A stretch of 64,000 bases of DNA from Pegoplata infirma (Eukaryota; Arthropoda; Insecta; Diptera; Anthomyiidae), in assembly GCA_963921195.1 (NCBI GenBank), contig OY992537.1, forward strand, positions 17,633,125 through 17,697,124, in the 5' to 3' direction. Within the stretch, counting starts at the first letter, position 1; every line of letters starts with the position of its first letter. Below, in pieces: positions 43,313-54,525 of the stretch. Below the pieces are notes generated by a model. It searched no databases. It worked only from the letters and a program-made list of their open reading frames with translations, and was not told the origin of the DNA. A program made the position numbers and the translations under genes.

Positions 43313-45290
43313 TATAATTTGTGTTTTATCATTTTACCATAAAAACATATTTAAAATCTTTTAATCTCCGGCCCATAGTTTGCTGTTGCAAAAACCCTCC
43401 TCTACTCTTTACTCTTGTATAGGTAATTAAGGTTTTTTTTTTTATATTGCAAAATTTTTTTTTACTCGATTAGAACAATCCAACAATCATTTCAAGCATT
43501 TTTATTTGCAAGTGTGTGTTTTGCCTGAGAGTCACATCTAAGAAAAAAATATTCACACGACAACACTTGTTGGTTGCTAGCTGGCTTACTGGCTGGCTCA
43601 CTGGCTGAATTGCTGGCTTACTGACTGGCTGGCTGGTAGTTTCTGGGTTGTTGCAACATCACCTAGGCGTGATATTAATGTAATTAGACATGCTTAAACA
43701 ATTGTTCGTTCGTCCAAGCGACCAAACAACTGAACGATTGAACCACCAAAGTTGCAGGTAATTTCTTTTGGTATTTGTTTTTTTTTTTTTTTTTTTTCAT
43801 TATTATTATTTTGAAACCAAGCTACCTTAGGGTTCAAGAGCTTTTACCGGCGGTGGGACATTTTATCGTAAACGTGAGAACATTCATGGCAACTTTGTTG
43901 CTATGACAAACATTTTAAATGATTTTTTGTTTTTTTTTTTTTCATTTAAATGTAATTAGTTTAGAAATTTTTACTAAAGGGATATTGGAATTAGAAAGGA
44001 GAATTTTACAATGATGAATTAAGGGACAAATTTCAATTACGATGTAATTAAATCAATAAGAAATTTTGAAAAATTGTCATTTAATTACTAAATATTTTTT
44101 TTTGAATTTTTGTTGATATAGAATTTGAAATTTAAAATATGTATGAATTAGGAAATCTTTATTGCATTAGAAATAATTTTTCACATCATATTTTAAATGA
44201 ATGAAAACTGCTAAAGGAAGTGATAATTTTTAATAAAAACTTTAAACCCTGCTTTAGACCACCAGGGTTTCAAAACTGTTCACCGCTCACAAAGCCCTTT
44301 TCGATTTAAATTCTAATGAGCAATTTTAGTAGTCTTCGATTTCCTGGTTCCAAACCTGTTTTCCAAATTTTTCCATAAAGTCTAAATTTTTAAGTATCCG
44401 TGAATCCGAAAATGCGAAAAATGGGGGTTTTTGCATTTTCAAGCCTTCACTGCAGTAATTCGGTGTATTAAAAATTCTAGTATACACAAGTAGCATTGAG
44501 CTATGGCCTCGAACTTAGGATACAATAGAGTTATTCTGAGTCTTGCTGCCAGCCCTGGCAATGTAGCAAAACAGTACTTCCTTCTAAAAGGTACTTTGAA
44601 AATGTGCTCTTTTATCACCAGTACTAGGTCTGACAGTAACTTTTTCCTATAAAAATATTTTTTTGAGCTTTTTAATAAAAACTTTCACAACCCTGGTTCG
44701 AAACCTTAAACTTTTAAATATCAAAAATTTTCAATAATTATCCCAAAAAAGTTAATTATCTCCTGATTTTTTTTTCATTCCCAACTAATCACGTGTCTGT
44801 GTCCAAATTTTAACTAGAAATGCTTAAGGCATTGACATTCTAACAATCAAGTAAGTGACAACTAAAATCCACAAACTTCTCTTGATTTTTACAACATGCA
44901 CAACTAAAAAAAAAACTCCAAGAAAAGTCACACACGTGTGTGACCTCCGGTGTATCTGTGTCTATCAACATCCATACAAACTCTTGCAACAACAACAACA
45001 AAATATATATTTATATACATTTGGACATGGCTAAAAAGTATAATAAACATTCTGAAGAATTACTGATGGATTACCACTGTCAGAGAGATATGTAAGTATG
45101 AATACAAAATGTATAAAATATGGTATGGAATGCTAAAGATGTACACACACACATACATTTACATATAAGACAAGCCAGGTTTATGCAAAAATGGACAAAC
45201 GTAAAGTTATATACATAATTAACCCTTTGAATGGTTAAGGGGAAACAAAAATGCAATGCAACAAGTTGAAATTCATATACGACTCCAAAA
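43313..45290. other. Noncoding stretch with a CTGG-rich tandem
   Basis: 43572-43640 is a degenerate tandem of CTGGCTTACTGGCTGGCTCA type. Near 44930-44950, GTCACACACGTGTGTGAC is a perfect palindrome. Otherwise nothing recognised. Confidence 0.45.
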
Positions 45291-45297
45291 GGTTAAA

Positions 45298-45735
45298 AAA
45301 AAATTTAAAAAAAATCGGGGTGGTCGGCGGGAGCATTTTGGGGACACCTTTCTCGGTGCGAAATAAAAATTTCACTTTTTTTTCAACTGGGTACAAGTGA
45401 AAGACTTAGAATTTCGTCTGACATAAAAAAAAAAACCTGTAAAAATATTGTTTTCAGAGATTGGTTTAATTTCTCAGGGGGAATTTTTTCCCCTCTGGTC
45501 CGTTTCTGAACTTAACCATCCTATGGCCATAAGACATCTTCGCGTTAAACTTTAGGAGTCTAACTTTTTTAGTTTGGACTAAATAGTGATTTTCACAGAC
45601 GGACGGACATCGCTCGGATGTCTTAGAATCGGTCATGGATTCAAAATTATAGACTATGGGGTCCCCAACCAATATTTAGATGCGTTACATACGGAATGAT
45701 AAAGTTAGTATGTCCTCATACTGTAGTTGGAGAAA
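45298..45735 (-). mobile_element. INE-like repeat, subfamily A, truncated
   Basis: CAGAGATTGGTTTAATTTCT, CAGGGGGAATTTTTTCCCCT, CATAAGACATCTTCGCGTTA, CAGACGGACGGACATCGCTC and a CATACTGTAGTTGGAG end. The 3' hairpin is absent; the G-rich part at 45310-45345 fits the middle of the subfamily. Confidence 0.7.
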
Positions 45736-46167
45736 AAAAATATAGTTTGAATTGCACTTTCAAGTATCCAAAAAAATGCCCATTCACAATTTTAATTTCG
45801 ATTTTCGCCGAAAAATAAAACATGGACGCTGATCCTTTCAAAGACAAATGAAAGCTCTTCTAATTATAGAATTCGTAAAAATGTTTTGATTGTGTGTAAA
45901 ATATGCGTGAGAGCGAGTGAAATTAAATTTACTCACAGTATTAATGAAATTTGGGTGAGTCGTAAGTATGTTGATTTAAATCTTGGTTGAGCGAGAGCCT
46001 AAAATCACTTGCTCAACCCAAATTATAAGGAAATATACAATATTTGCTGCCAATATACTGGTTTATGTGAATTTGGGGGGGGGGGGGGTATATACATGGG
46101 TACAAGGTCCAAAAATGGTCTGCTTAAAATCGGATTTCCAAAATACTCGTTTAATAGATGTGTAGCT
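45736..46167. other. Noncoding stretch with a G run
   Basis: A run of about 14 G at 46075-46088. No gene. Confidence 0.45.
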
Positions 46168-47426
46168 TAGAGTTTGCAAATAATCGAGATATTTTATAAT
46201 CGCGATTACGATTAAAAAAATTGCCGTTAATCGCGATTATCGATTAATCGAATTTTTTAAATGATTTGAGTAGCAGTTACTTTAATAAAAAAATATTTTA
46301 AAATTTACATTTCAAAATGCACGAAAATACAAAAATTAGTCCCCAGCAAATATAAATCGAGATTTTGGTATTTTAGGTATTTTTAATATATCATATCGCA
46401 TCGAAAAAGTGCTCTTGCGAAGTTTTAGTTAAGATTTTTTTGTTTAAAAACTTATAATATTATTTTTTGATAAAATTTTAAACATCCCAGCAAAAACTTG
46501 GTAATGGGTACCCCTTCCTGCCTCGCTTACGTGGTAATGGCCTTGAATGCTACTAATTACCATTTGCATTACTTTACGCCAAAAAAGGCAAAATGTGGTT
46601 ACCTCCAATGACATCACCGTGTTAAAGTAATTAACATTGAAATTGGGAGGTAACTAGTTACTCAAATTTTTGCTAACCCCTTTAGTTAATTACTTGGTAA
46701 GCGAAGTTTTTGCTGGGATACTTTCCTTTTTGACATCTTTAACACTTTTTAAATAATAAATAATGATTTTTGAAAAAAAAAAATATTAAACTTAATGCTT
46801 TTTTGACTCATGATTCCTTTCCAAAAGCTGCTTCCAGGTCCGCAAAAAATTTTCAAAGGCCTCTTCAGTCAGCAAACAACGGTCAAGGTTTGGAAAAATT
46901 ACAGATTCGGCTAAAGCCTTTTAAATATACATATTTCAAAACCCAAATTTTTTGATTACTAAGATCAGAACTTTAATTTTACTTTAAACTTGTATGACTC
47001 TTACGAGAAAAAAGAAAACAAAAATTGGAAACAAGTTAATGAATCATGGGCCAACCCAGAAACAAATAATTGGTTCCAGAACGCATCATATTATCCTGCA
47101 ATCGATTCTTCTTAACATTACAGAGTCAATGATTTTTGTTTGAAATGGTGCTGAACGCAATCGTTTTTAGAGCAAGCAGCTTTTTTGAAAAATAATTTTA
47201 AATAGAAAATTTTGTAGTGATTACCGTAGAATATATTCAGGAATTTATTACAAAAGGAATCAGTTCCAAAAAAATTTGAAACTGATAAAAATTCGTTACA
47301 AAAACAGTGTATTTCATTGAAAATTATTAATCGTAACCGCATGATTTTTTTGTCGATTACGATTACGATTAATTGGTTCGATTAATCGCGATTACGATTA
47401 CGGTTTTAATCGTTTTTCAAACTCTA
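46168..47426. mobile_element. hAT-type element with AATCGCGATT subterminal repeats
   Basis: Ends TAGAGTTTGCAAATAATCG and, inverted, TAGAGTTTGAAAAACGATT. Flanks GTGTAGCT (46160-46167) and TTGTAGCT (47427-47434) agree at 7 of 8, the size of a hAT duplication. Subterminal palindromes AATCGCGATTACGATT cluster at both ends. The interior holds a nested TIR element (46486-46717) and TTGACTCATGATTCCTTT (about 46805), which recurs at 50143. No transposase frame. Confidence 0.85.
46486..46717. mobile_element. TIR element of the CCCAGCAAAA family, 232 bp
   Basis: The left CCCAGCAAAAACTTGGTAAT and the right TACTTGGTAAGCGAAGTTTTTGCTGGG are inverted; flanked by AT on both sides (46484-46485, 46718-46719). 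Same family as 16988-17730 with a much shorter interior. Nested in the hAT element. Confidence 0.85.
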
Positions 47427-47529
47427 TTGTAGCTATTACTGTTATCAAATATATTACAATTAAATGTATTTTGAGAACTTTACATAATTATAGAGAGAAT
47501 ATTTAAATCGACTCCAAAATGTTGAAATT

Positions 47530-48330
47530 TTAAAAAACTTTTTGAAGAAGTACTTTTTGGAAATTCCAATTTAGTACTTTGGTAATTTTTCTTTTTCTGA
47601 AATATTGGTTTTAGAAACTTGAAATGTGGAATGATCCTCAAAAAAAAACATTGTGTAAAAAGTACTTTGTAGAGATTTTTAATGCTAAGAGCTTAAAAAG
47701 GGGAACATACTTTGGTACTTTTTCGAAATAATGGTTGTAAAAACTTGATTTTTAAAATGTAGGATCCTTCATTAAAAGTGAACATTCTGAAAAAACTTTA
47801 ACAAATATCTGATTCTAAAACGGTAAAAAGGTATAAAAAAATGGTACTTTGTTACTTTTAAAGTAAAAAGGGGTAAAAAATGTTTCTTTGTCCCTTTTTT
47901 TAATCACTCAAATAATGGTCTTAAAATGTTTATACTTTAAATCCTGGATCTAGGACATTCCAGCTGAAAAAAGGAGATTCAATTTTAAGGGAACAACAAG
48001 GGGGTAAAAAGAAAAAATTGGTACTTTTTACAACTGTTCAACTACAAACCTTTTCAAAATTTATCAAGTAGGATCCTCTAGTAAAATTAACTTCCAAGAG
48101 ATGAACTTGTTTTGAAATTTAAATTTTTTTAATTAAAAAGGCATAAGCAACTGGTAAATGTGGGGTAAAAGGTACTTTTTATATCAATTGATATAGAGAC
48201 TTAGCATTTTGTTATTTTTTAAAGAATGTGTTACGGAATGGAATGAAACCTACATGAAACGTAATGAAATAGAACGAGGAACGAAATGGAATGAGCTGTT
48301 TACGAAATGGAACTATTTTTTTATTCTCAA
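47530..48330. repeat. Degenerate 160-bp tandem repeat, locus 3
   Basis: About five units with AATGTAGGATCCTTCATTAA, AACATTCTGAAAAAAC, GATTCTAAAACGGTAAAAAG and GGTACTTT. It ends with ACGGAATGGAATGAAACCTA, as in locus 1b near 6940-6970. Confidence 0.65.
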
Positions 48331-48349
48331 AATTGTTCTTGAAATTTGT

Positions 48350-49012
48350 ATACCCTCCAACTACAGTATGGGGGTACACTAACTTTGTCATTCCGTGTGT
48401 AACGCATCAAAATATCGGTCTAGGACCCCATAAAGTATATATATTTAAGATCAGTGATCGATTCTAAGACATTCTAGCTATGTCCGTCCGTCCGTCCGTC
48501 TGTAGATAACCCGATGCAGTCTAAAATAAAAGAGCTAGACTCCCGAAATTTGGTACGAATATTTCTTATGTTCCTAGGCAGGTTAAGTTCGTAAATGAGC
48601 AAAATCGGACCAGGGGAAAAAAGTTCCCCCTTGAAGAACTAACCCAACCTCTGAAAAATACCATTTTTTTACATGACTTTTTTGTGTTTTAGTTTAACAA
48701 ATGCAACATTTTTTTCCTACAGGAAGTTCAAAGTCCTGCACTTGGGCAGAAAATGTCGTTTTTTTCGATCCGTGAAATATTTTTTTTTTAAATAATGATA
48801 AACTTGTATTTCTTTAGTGCAGAAAGCATACAAATGAATTTTGAAATACATGTAATAGAGGAAATTTGCTCCCCCCAATAACCCCTACCGAGACCCCCCC
48901 CCCAAAAAAAAAGAAAACGGCCCTGCAATTTTTAATTATTTTTTTGCATGTTGGGGGGTATAAAAGATTCGGCCCAGCCGAATTTAACACTCTTACTAGT
49001 TTTCACTTAATA
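48350..49012 (+). mobile_element. INE-like repeat, subfamily A, full length
   Basis: Starts TATACCCTCCAACTACAGTA and ends with hairpin ATTCGGCCCAGCCGAAT and TTAACACTCTTACTAGTTTT. Core ACCCCATAAAGTATATATAT, ATGTCCGTCCGTCCGTCCGT, CAGGGGAAAAAAGTTCCCCC. Closest match to the copy at 5577-6122. Confidence 0.85.
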
Positions 49013-49040
49013 TTTTTTTTTCAATCAAAATATTTTTTAC

Positions 49041-49578
49041 GGTGACAGGACATAATCACCACGGATATATCCCCATAACGGAAATGGGGATTATGACCCA
49101 ATGCAGTCATAATCCCAATGGGGATTATGTCCCTTCCCTGTTGGGATTACGACCGAAAGTTTTTCGGTCATAACCCCCATTCATAATATGGGGACTAAGT
49201 ACAAAACAATTTCGGTCATAATCCCTTTATTTTGCGGAGAGGGTGGGTTTAATGCATGGAGTTTGTAATTCCTAAGCCCTGCCGAAGGCCGTTTACGCAG
49301 AACAACTTTTAAGACAAAAAAAAAATCACATAATTTTTGGAATTATGACCTATTAGTATAGTAGACATAATCCCTGTAATGGGGATTATGTCCAATTTTT
49401 ACGTGGTCATTGTCCCAATAAAACTGGGAATTATGTCATTTTTTCTTGAGGATTATGTCCAAATAATTTTCGATCATAGTCCCCACTACCATTATGGGGA
49501 TTATTACCGAAATGAATTTGGTCATAATCCCCATAACGGAAATGGGCATTATGTCCGTGGGGATTATGTCATGTCACC
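49041..49578. mobile_element. TIR element with GGGATTATG palindromes and a 9-bp duplication
   Basis: The left end GGTGACAGGACATAATCACC and the inverted right end GGTGACATGACATAATCCCC begin long inverted repeats. The exact 9-bp ATTTTTTAC flanks both sides (49032-49040, 49579-49587). The interior is filled with CATAATCCCCAT and ATGGGGATTATG words in alternating orientation. From established knowledge, 9-bp duplications are typical of Mutator-like (MULE) elements and also occur in Merlin; the superfamily is therefore open. No coding capacity. Confidence 0.88.
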
Positions 49579-49654
49579 ATTTTTTACTCGTACTTTTATT
49601 TTTCCACTGATTTTTTTTTTTGTTGAGCTGAACAAGACATTAAAAAAAAATTTT

Positions 49655-50110
49655 AAATCGGTTAAACGGTTTTCGAAATATCGCTATTTGAAGTTTGCCA
49701 AAAAAATAACGGGTTTTCCTACGGTCAAGAAATAAAAAAAATAAAATCGAAATTTTGTTCACCCTTTCAAAGAGCTTTAGACAAAATTTTATTTAAAATT
49801 AATCTGCGACAAATGCGATCATTTTAACCAGTGGCGTCCTTCGATCACAGTTTTGGTTTTTAAAAAATGTTCACCAAAAATTCTTAATTTTTTCAAAGGA
49901 CACTATAGGTTAAAATGGTCTGATTTGGCTCAAATTTAGTTTAAATGAAATTTTGTCAAAAGCTCTTGGAAATAGTTAATGGAAAAAAATTTTGAGATTT
50001 CTTGAACGTAGGAAAAACCAGGCATTTTTTAAAATATATTGACAAATTTACAATGGCGATATCTCGAAAACGCTTGACTGCTCTAAACTTCGGCATCGCC
50101 CACAGAAATG
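49655..50110. repeat. Palindromic repeat family P1, copy 2
   Basis: Arms meet near 49870: CGGTTTTCGAAATATCGCTA, TTTTCCTACGGTCAAGAAAT, TTTAGACAAAATTTTATTTA and AACCAGTGGCGTCCTTCGAT on the left correspond inverted to GATATCTCGAAAACG, ATTTCTTGAACGTAGGAAAA and CTGATTTGGCTCAAATTTAG on the right. Arms are well diverged. Confidence 0.65.
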
Positions 50111-50194
50111 TTGTATGAATTCATGTGGTTTGGATGCACTCTTTGACTCATGATTCCTTTTCAAAAGCTGCTTTCAGTTCAGCGAAATTTCTAC

Positions 50195-51640
50195 TGCGTA
50201 TTCATATAACCCGACTGTCTATTGAAATCCGTTCTCATGTGCCTGCGGTTGAAAACACACATTCGTAAGATAATTAAGAGGTATATGAGACAGGCCCACA
50301 TATATTTGACATAGTATCTGTCAAATTGGTATTACAATTCAGCAAAATCGGTTCAGTGTTTAAAACGCAAAATCGGTTCAGTGTTTAAGACGCAAAATCG
50401 GTTCAGTGTTTAAAATGCAAAATAAATACAGTGTTTAAGGCTGGATTAGAGATGCGCGCGTGACACGAATTTTTCGTGATTCACGTGATTCACGCGTGAA
50501 TCACGCGTGATCGTGAGTAAAAATTATTTTTACTCACGTGATCGTGAGTGCACGTGATTAAACAAAATAGTTTCGTGCGTAAGTAATTTTTGTTTCGTGA
50601 GTTTGCGTGATTGTATATTGCTGTCTTAAACAGAAAACAAGTAAGAAATTTTCATCATAATTAAATTTAGAGGGTAATTAATACAAATTTGTGATTTGAT
50701 AAATTTTTATGTTTGTTTTTAAGAAATTTATTACTTTTTATCCAAGAAATCAAAAAAGTAAAATAAAAATTTGTTCATTTTAATTTCGTGAGTCTTCGTG
50801 AGCGTGATTATTTCGTGAGCGTGAGAAAAATTTTAGTTACTCACGTGAGCGTGCGTGAACGTGAGCAGTAAAAAAAATTTCGTGCGTGATCGTGCGTGAG
50901 CAATATTTTAATTTCGTGAGCGTGAGCGTGCGTGAGTCAAAAATCACTCACGCGCCCATCTCTAGGCTGGATTACTCAATGCTCCGTTATAAAATAACTC
51001 TCCGTTAAATTTAACTTTTTCATACAAATTTTGACATAAGGCTCCGTTAAATCGGCAGTTAGCAGCTAACTTTTCATTTCGTAATCCGCGATAAAACACA
51101 AAAATTGGTTCAGTGTTTAAAAAGCTTAATCAATACAGTGTTTAAAACGCAAAATTGGTTCAGTGTTTAATTAAAAAAAAGTCGGTTCAGTTTTAAAAAA
51201 GTTATGTTCATGAATAAATTTTCACTCAAGAAAAAATTGTACTCAAAGATATGTTTTAATTATGTTTTTTTACTATAAATTAAATTTTGTTGGTTAAAAA
51301 AAATTCACTCAAAAAATGTTAACACACTAAAACCCGACTGTCTACGTTTTCCTGTGCTTGCTGTTGAAAACCGACATCCGTCAGATAGGTAAGAGGTATC
51401 TAAGCCTGGCCCATATATATTTGCCATCACATGTATCTGTCAAATTGATAATACAATTAAGCAAAATCGGTTCATTGTTTATGACTCAAAATCTGTTCAG
51501 TGCTTAAAACGCAAAGTCGGTTCAGTGTTTAAAACGCAAAATCGGTTCAGGGTTTAAAACGCAAAATCGGTTCAGTGTTTAAAAAGCAAATTCGGTTCAA
51601 TTTTAAAAAAGCAAAATCGGTTCAGTGTTTAAAAAGCTAT
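50195..51640. repeat. Segmental duplication with a 25-bp minisatellite
   Basis: ACCCGACTGTCTA, CAGGCCCACATATATTTGAC and TATCTGTCAAATTGGTA at 50204-50335 recur as ACCCGACTGTCTACG, GGCCCATATATATTTGCC and TATCTGTCAAATTGATA at 51331-51450. Each copy leads into a 25-bp tandem GCAAAATCGGTTCAGTGTTT-AAAAC: about four units at 50343-50440, three to four more at 51090-51205, and about seven at 51465-51640. The first array is split by the hAT element 50447-50964. Confidence 0.88.
50447..50964. mobile_element. hAT-type MITE with CGTGAGCGTGA subterminal repeats, 518 bp
   Basis: Terminal TAGAGATGCGCGCGTGA and, inverted, TAGAGATGGGCGCGTGAGTG, flanked by the exact 8-bp duplication GGCTGGAT (50439-50446, 50965-50972). 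Both ends are packed with TCACGTGA, TCACGCGTGA and CGTGAGCGTGCGTGAG words; the middle (50640-50770) is plain AT-rich. No transposase frame. Confidence 0.93.
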
Positions 51641-53457
51641 GAGTAACTCTTTTATGATGTTCTAAAAAAATTTCACTCAAAAAAAAATTTACTCAAAAAT
51701 TTGTTTTAATCAAGTTTTTTACTAGAAATTAAATCACAAAAAAAAATTTTGGACTTAAAAAATTGTCATCACCTAAAAAATAATTTTGCACTTAAATTAT
51801 TTTTTATTCAAAAGGCTTTAGACATTGTGGAGTATATAAATGTATTCAGCCAAGATTTCATTTTATTACCTGTTTTTTTAGTTAAATTTAAAAATGTTGT
51901 GAAACAATTACATTTTATTGTTTATATCGTCATTTAAGGGTTAACATTGTTAACCATATTGTGTTTGTGAATAAACATTTTGAACATTTTTAGTGAGTGA
52001 CAGTTAAACTAAGAGAGGACAACATCATTTTAAATTTTTAAAAATTCCTTAAAAGGGTATTGAAGTGTAGAAGAAGTTAAAACTTCTTTTTTGAATTTGC
52101 AGCGGATGTTAAACATTTCTTTTTCTGCAATTTTTGTTGATACTTAAGGTAACCTTTGGGTCATACAATGGTCCATAAATGTGAAGTATATTTTTTTTAA
52201 GGGGTAAGCAAAAATTTTGAGGTTGCAAAAATAACAAAAAAAAACTGAAAACTTAAAACCTGTTTCATTGGTATTTGGTAATTGATACCATAATATTGAA
52301 AAAAACTTTGTATACAGATATTTTTTTTGGTAATAATTGTCTTCCAATTTTGTTTTTATTTTTTTTTTTTTTTGCTTTTTCGAAAGTACATTTAAACAGG
52401 AAAATAAGAGGCGTTTAAGACCAAAAAAAGTACCGCCAAAAAAAGAAAACGAAATGTTACAAAAACCGAAACTACAAAACCATTACTTTGTTTTCTTAAT
52501 GCTTAAACCATATTTAGTTTTTGAATTGGTTTTTATAATTTTTTTCTCCTTATTTTTCAAAAAAACAATTTATCATTTTTCTTAAAAATAAATTTAAAAA
52601 AAAAAAAACTCCACTTAAAATTGGATGTTAATGATGTCACTTCTAAAAAAAATTAAATGAAAAAAATTTAAAAAAAAATTTACAAAAAAAAAAACTAAAC
52701 AACATTTGCCATAATTACAGGTCAGAGCATAGCGTGGTAATATTACTAACAACAATCATACCAACCAGCTTACCTACAACTATCTACAATATGGCTCAAA
52801 ATACCAGGTCTTTGAAAAAACAGAAGATTGGGTCTGTTCTTTCTTCTTTAATCGTTTTTAGGTTTTTCTGTATTTTGTTGTAGTTTTTTTTATATATTTT
52901 TTAGTTTTGTCTTCTTGAATGATGTTTATCCCCCCTTGAAAAAAAAAAACATGATTACATTTGCCTTATACAAATTATTTTTAATGATGCTGCAAAAACA
53001 ACAACCCAAAAAATTTATATTGAAACTGAAAGCAACAACAAAGATTTTTGAAAGAAAAAAAAACTCAAACTATCAAAAAATACAGGGTTTAGGCCATGTT
53101 GTACACATTGAAAACAGCAACAAATACAAAAAAAAACAATCAATCGATATCGATAATTTGAAAAAAAAGCAAAAGAGGTGTTTTTTAACCTAAAAACAAA
53201 AATTTGTTAATGATTTAATACAACTACAAAAAGCTAAAGAAAAAAAATATTTTAAAATTTTAGTTAAAGTTGGAAGATTGTTTAAGAGTTTAAAAGTTTA
53301 TGTGGCAACCCTGTGTAAAATACGAAGAATTTTTTCTAATGCAAAATGTTTGAATTATGTCAATCCTCTCCAAATTTACAATATATCAATAAATATTAAG
53401 TTATGTTCAAAATTTCAAAAATTTTACTCAAAATTTGAAAAAATTAATGTTAATGTA
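51641..53457. other. AT-rich noncoding stretch
   Basis: Open frames of 60-92 codons result from poly(A) and poly(T) runs. No gene, repeat or RNA recognised. Confidence 0.45.
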
Positions 53458-54525
53458 TAGGGATGAGATTTCCATGCAAATACATGTTTTTTGTCGATAA
53501 TATAAAAACAATATCGACCAATTATCTTTCCGAATCAAGAAATTTGCCATAAAATGCTATCGATTTGTTTTTGCATATTTTGGTGAAAATGCATATTTTT
53601 GCATATTTTGGTGAACATGTATATTTTTGCATATTTTGGTTTTAAATGTATATTTTGTGCATATTTTCAACTTTAAAGTGCATATTTTGGCATAAATAAG
53701 CAAAAACACAAATTGAAATTTTTTTCTTTCAAAAACTATTTTAAATTTTAAAAATTTATTTTGGAAATAAGAAAACTTATTTTTTTTCTTTAAATTTTTT
53801 TTTTATAGATTGTCTTAATTTCTAAAAAATCTTGCTTATACAGTCGAACCCGGTTATAACGAAATCCGAGGGACCAGTAAAAATAGTTCGTTATAAGCGA
53901 AGTTCGCTATAAGCGGGGTATATTTTTTATTAACCCAGTTTTTTTTCCAAAAAAAATAGATCTAATTTTGTTTTATTTTATGTTTTTTCCGTAAATAAAC
54001 TACTTATTGAGAAGAAATCATTAAAAATATTAATACATTTTATCAAAATTAAATTATAAAGGAAAAAATTGCAACCTTTTGTTAGTTTGATAAACATTAT
54101 TGCCACTCATTTAAAAATAATTATGGAAGTTCGTTATAAAAAGGTAAATACACATGAAATTGTGTTCGTGGGACCATAATAAGCAGTTCGTTTTAACCGA
54201 GGATTCGTTATAACCGAGTTCGTTATAAAAGAAGTATTTTGTGTGAAAATTGATGCCAAAACGTCGGGACTTTAGAATTAGTTCGTTATAACCGAGAATT
54301 CGTTATAACCGAGTTCGTTATAACCGAGTTTGACTGTATAAGGTTTTAAATGTACCTATTTACACGCGGCGTTACTTTTTGCTTTTTAAGAAGTTTTTCC
54401 TATGAAAACAAGATTTTTATTGTACACATTTTATTTTTTGGTGCATATTTTTAGGGTTTTTAGTGCATATTTCGAATTTTTTAGCTCTTATTTTAAGCGC
54501 ATATTTTCGATTGTTTAGTGCAAGA
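53458..54525 (-). mobile_element. hAT-type element of the TAGGGATG/ATATGC family, interrupted
   Basis: The left end TAGGGATGAGATTTCCATGC corresponds, inverted, to the right end of 18360-18815. GCATATTTTGG words follow and, beyond the insertion at 53841-54336, TTTAGTGCATATTTCGAATT and GATTGTTTAGTGCA. The other terminus (CATCCCTA) is not seen, so the right end is lost. Confidence 0.8.
53841..54336. mobile_element. pogo/Tigger-like MITE, 496 bp, TA duplication
   Basis: The left CAGTCGAACCCGGTTATAAC and the right GTTATAACCGAGTTTGACTG are inverted, flanked by TA (53839-53840, 54337-54338). CAGTCGAACC..GTTATAACGA is a terminus well known from pogo/Tigger-type elements of many animals. GTTCGTTATAA words recur inside. 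Inserted in the hAT element. Confidence 0.88.

Noticed and set aside
49379..49735. 118-codon open frame
   Set aside because: Runs across the GGGATTATG repeat and its flank; a by-product of the 12-bp periodic words.
52915..53193. 92-codon Lys-rich open frame
   Set aside because: Produced by poly(A)-rich DNA; no recognisable domain.
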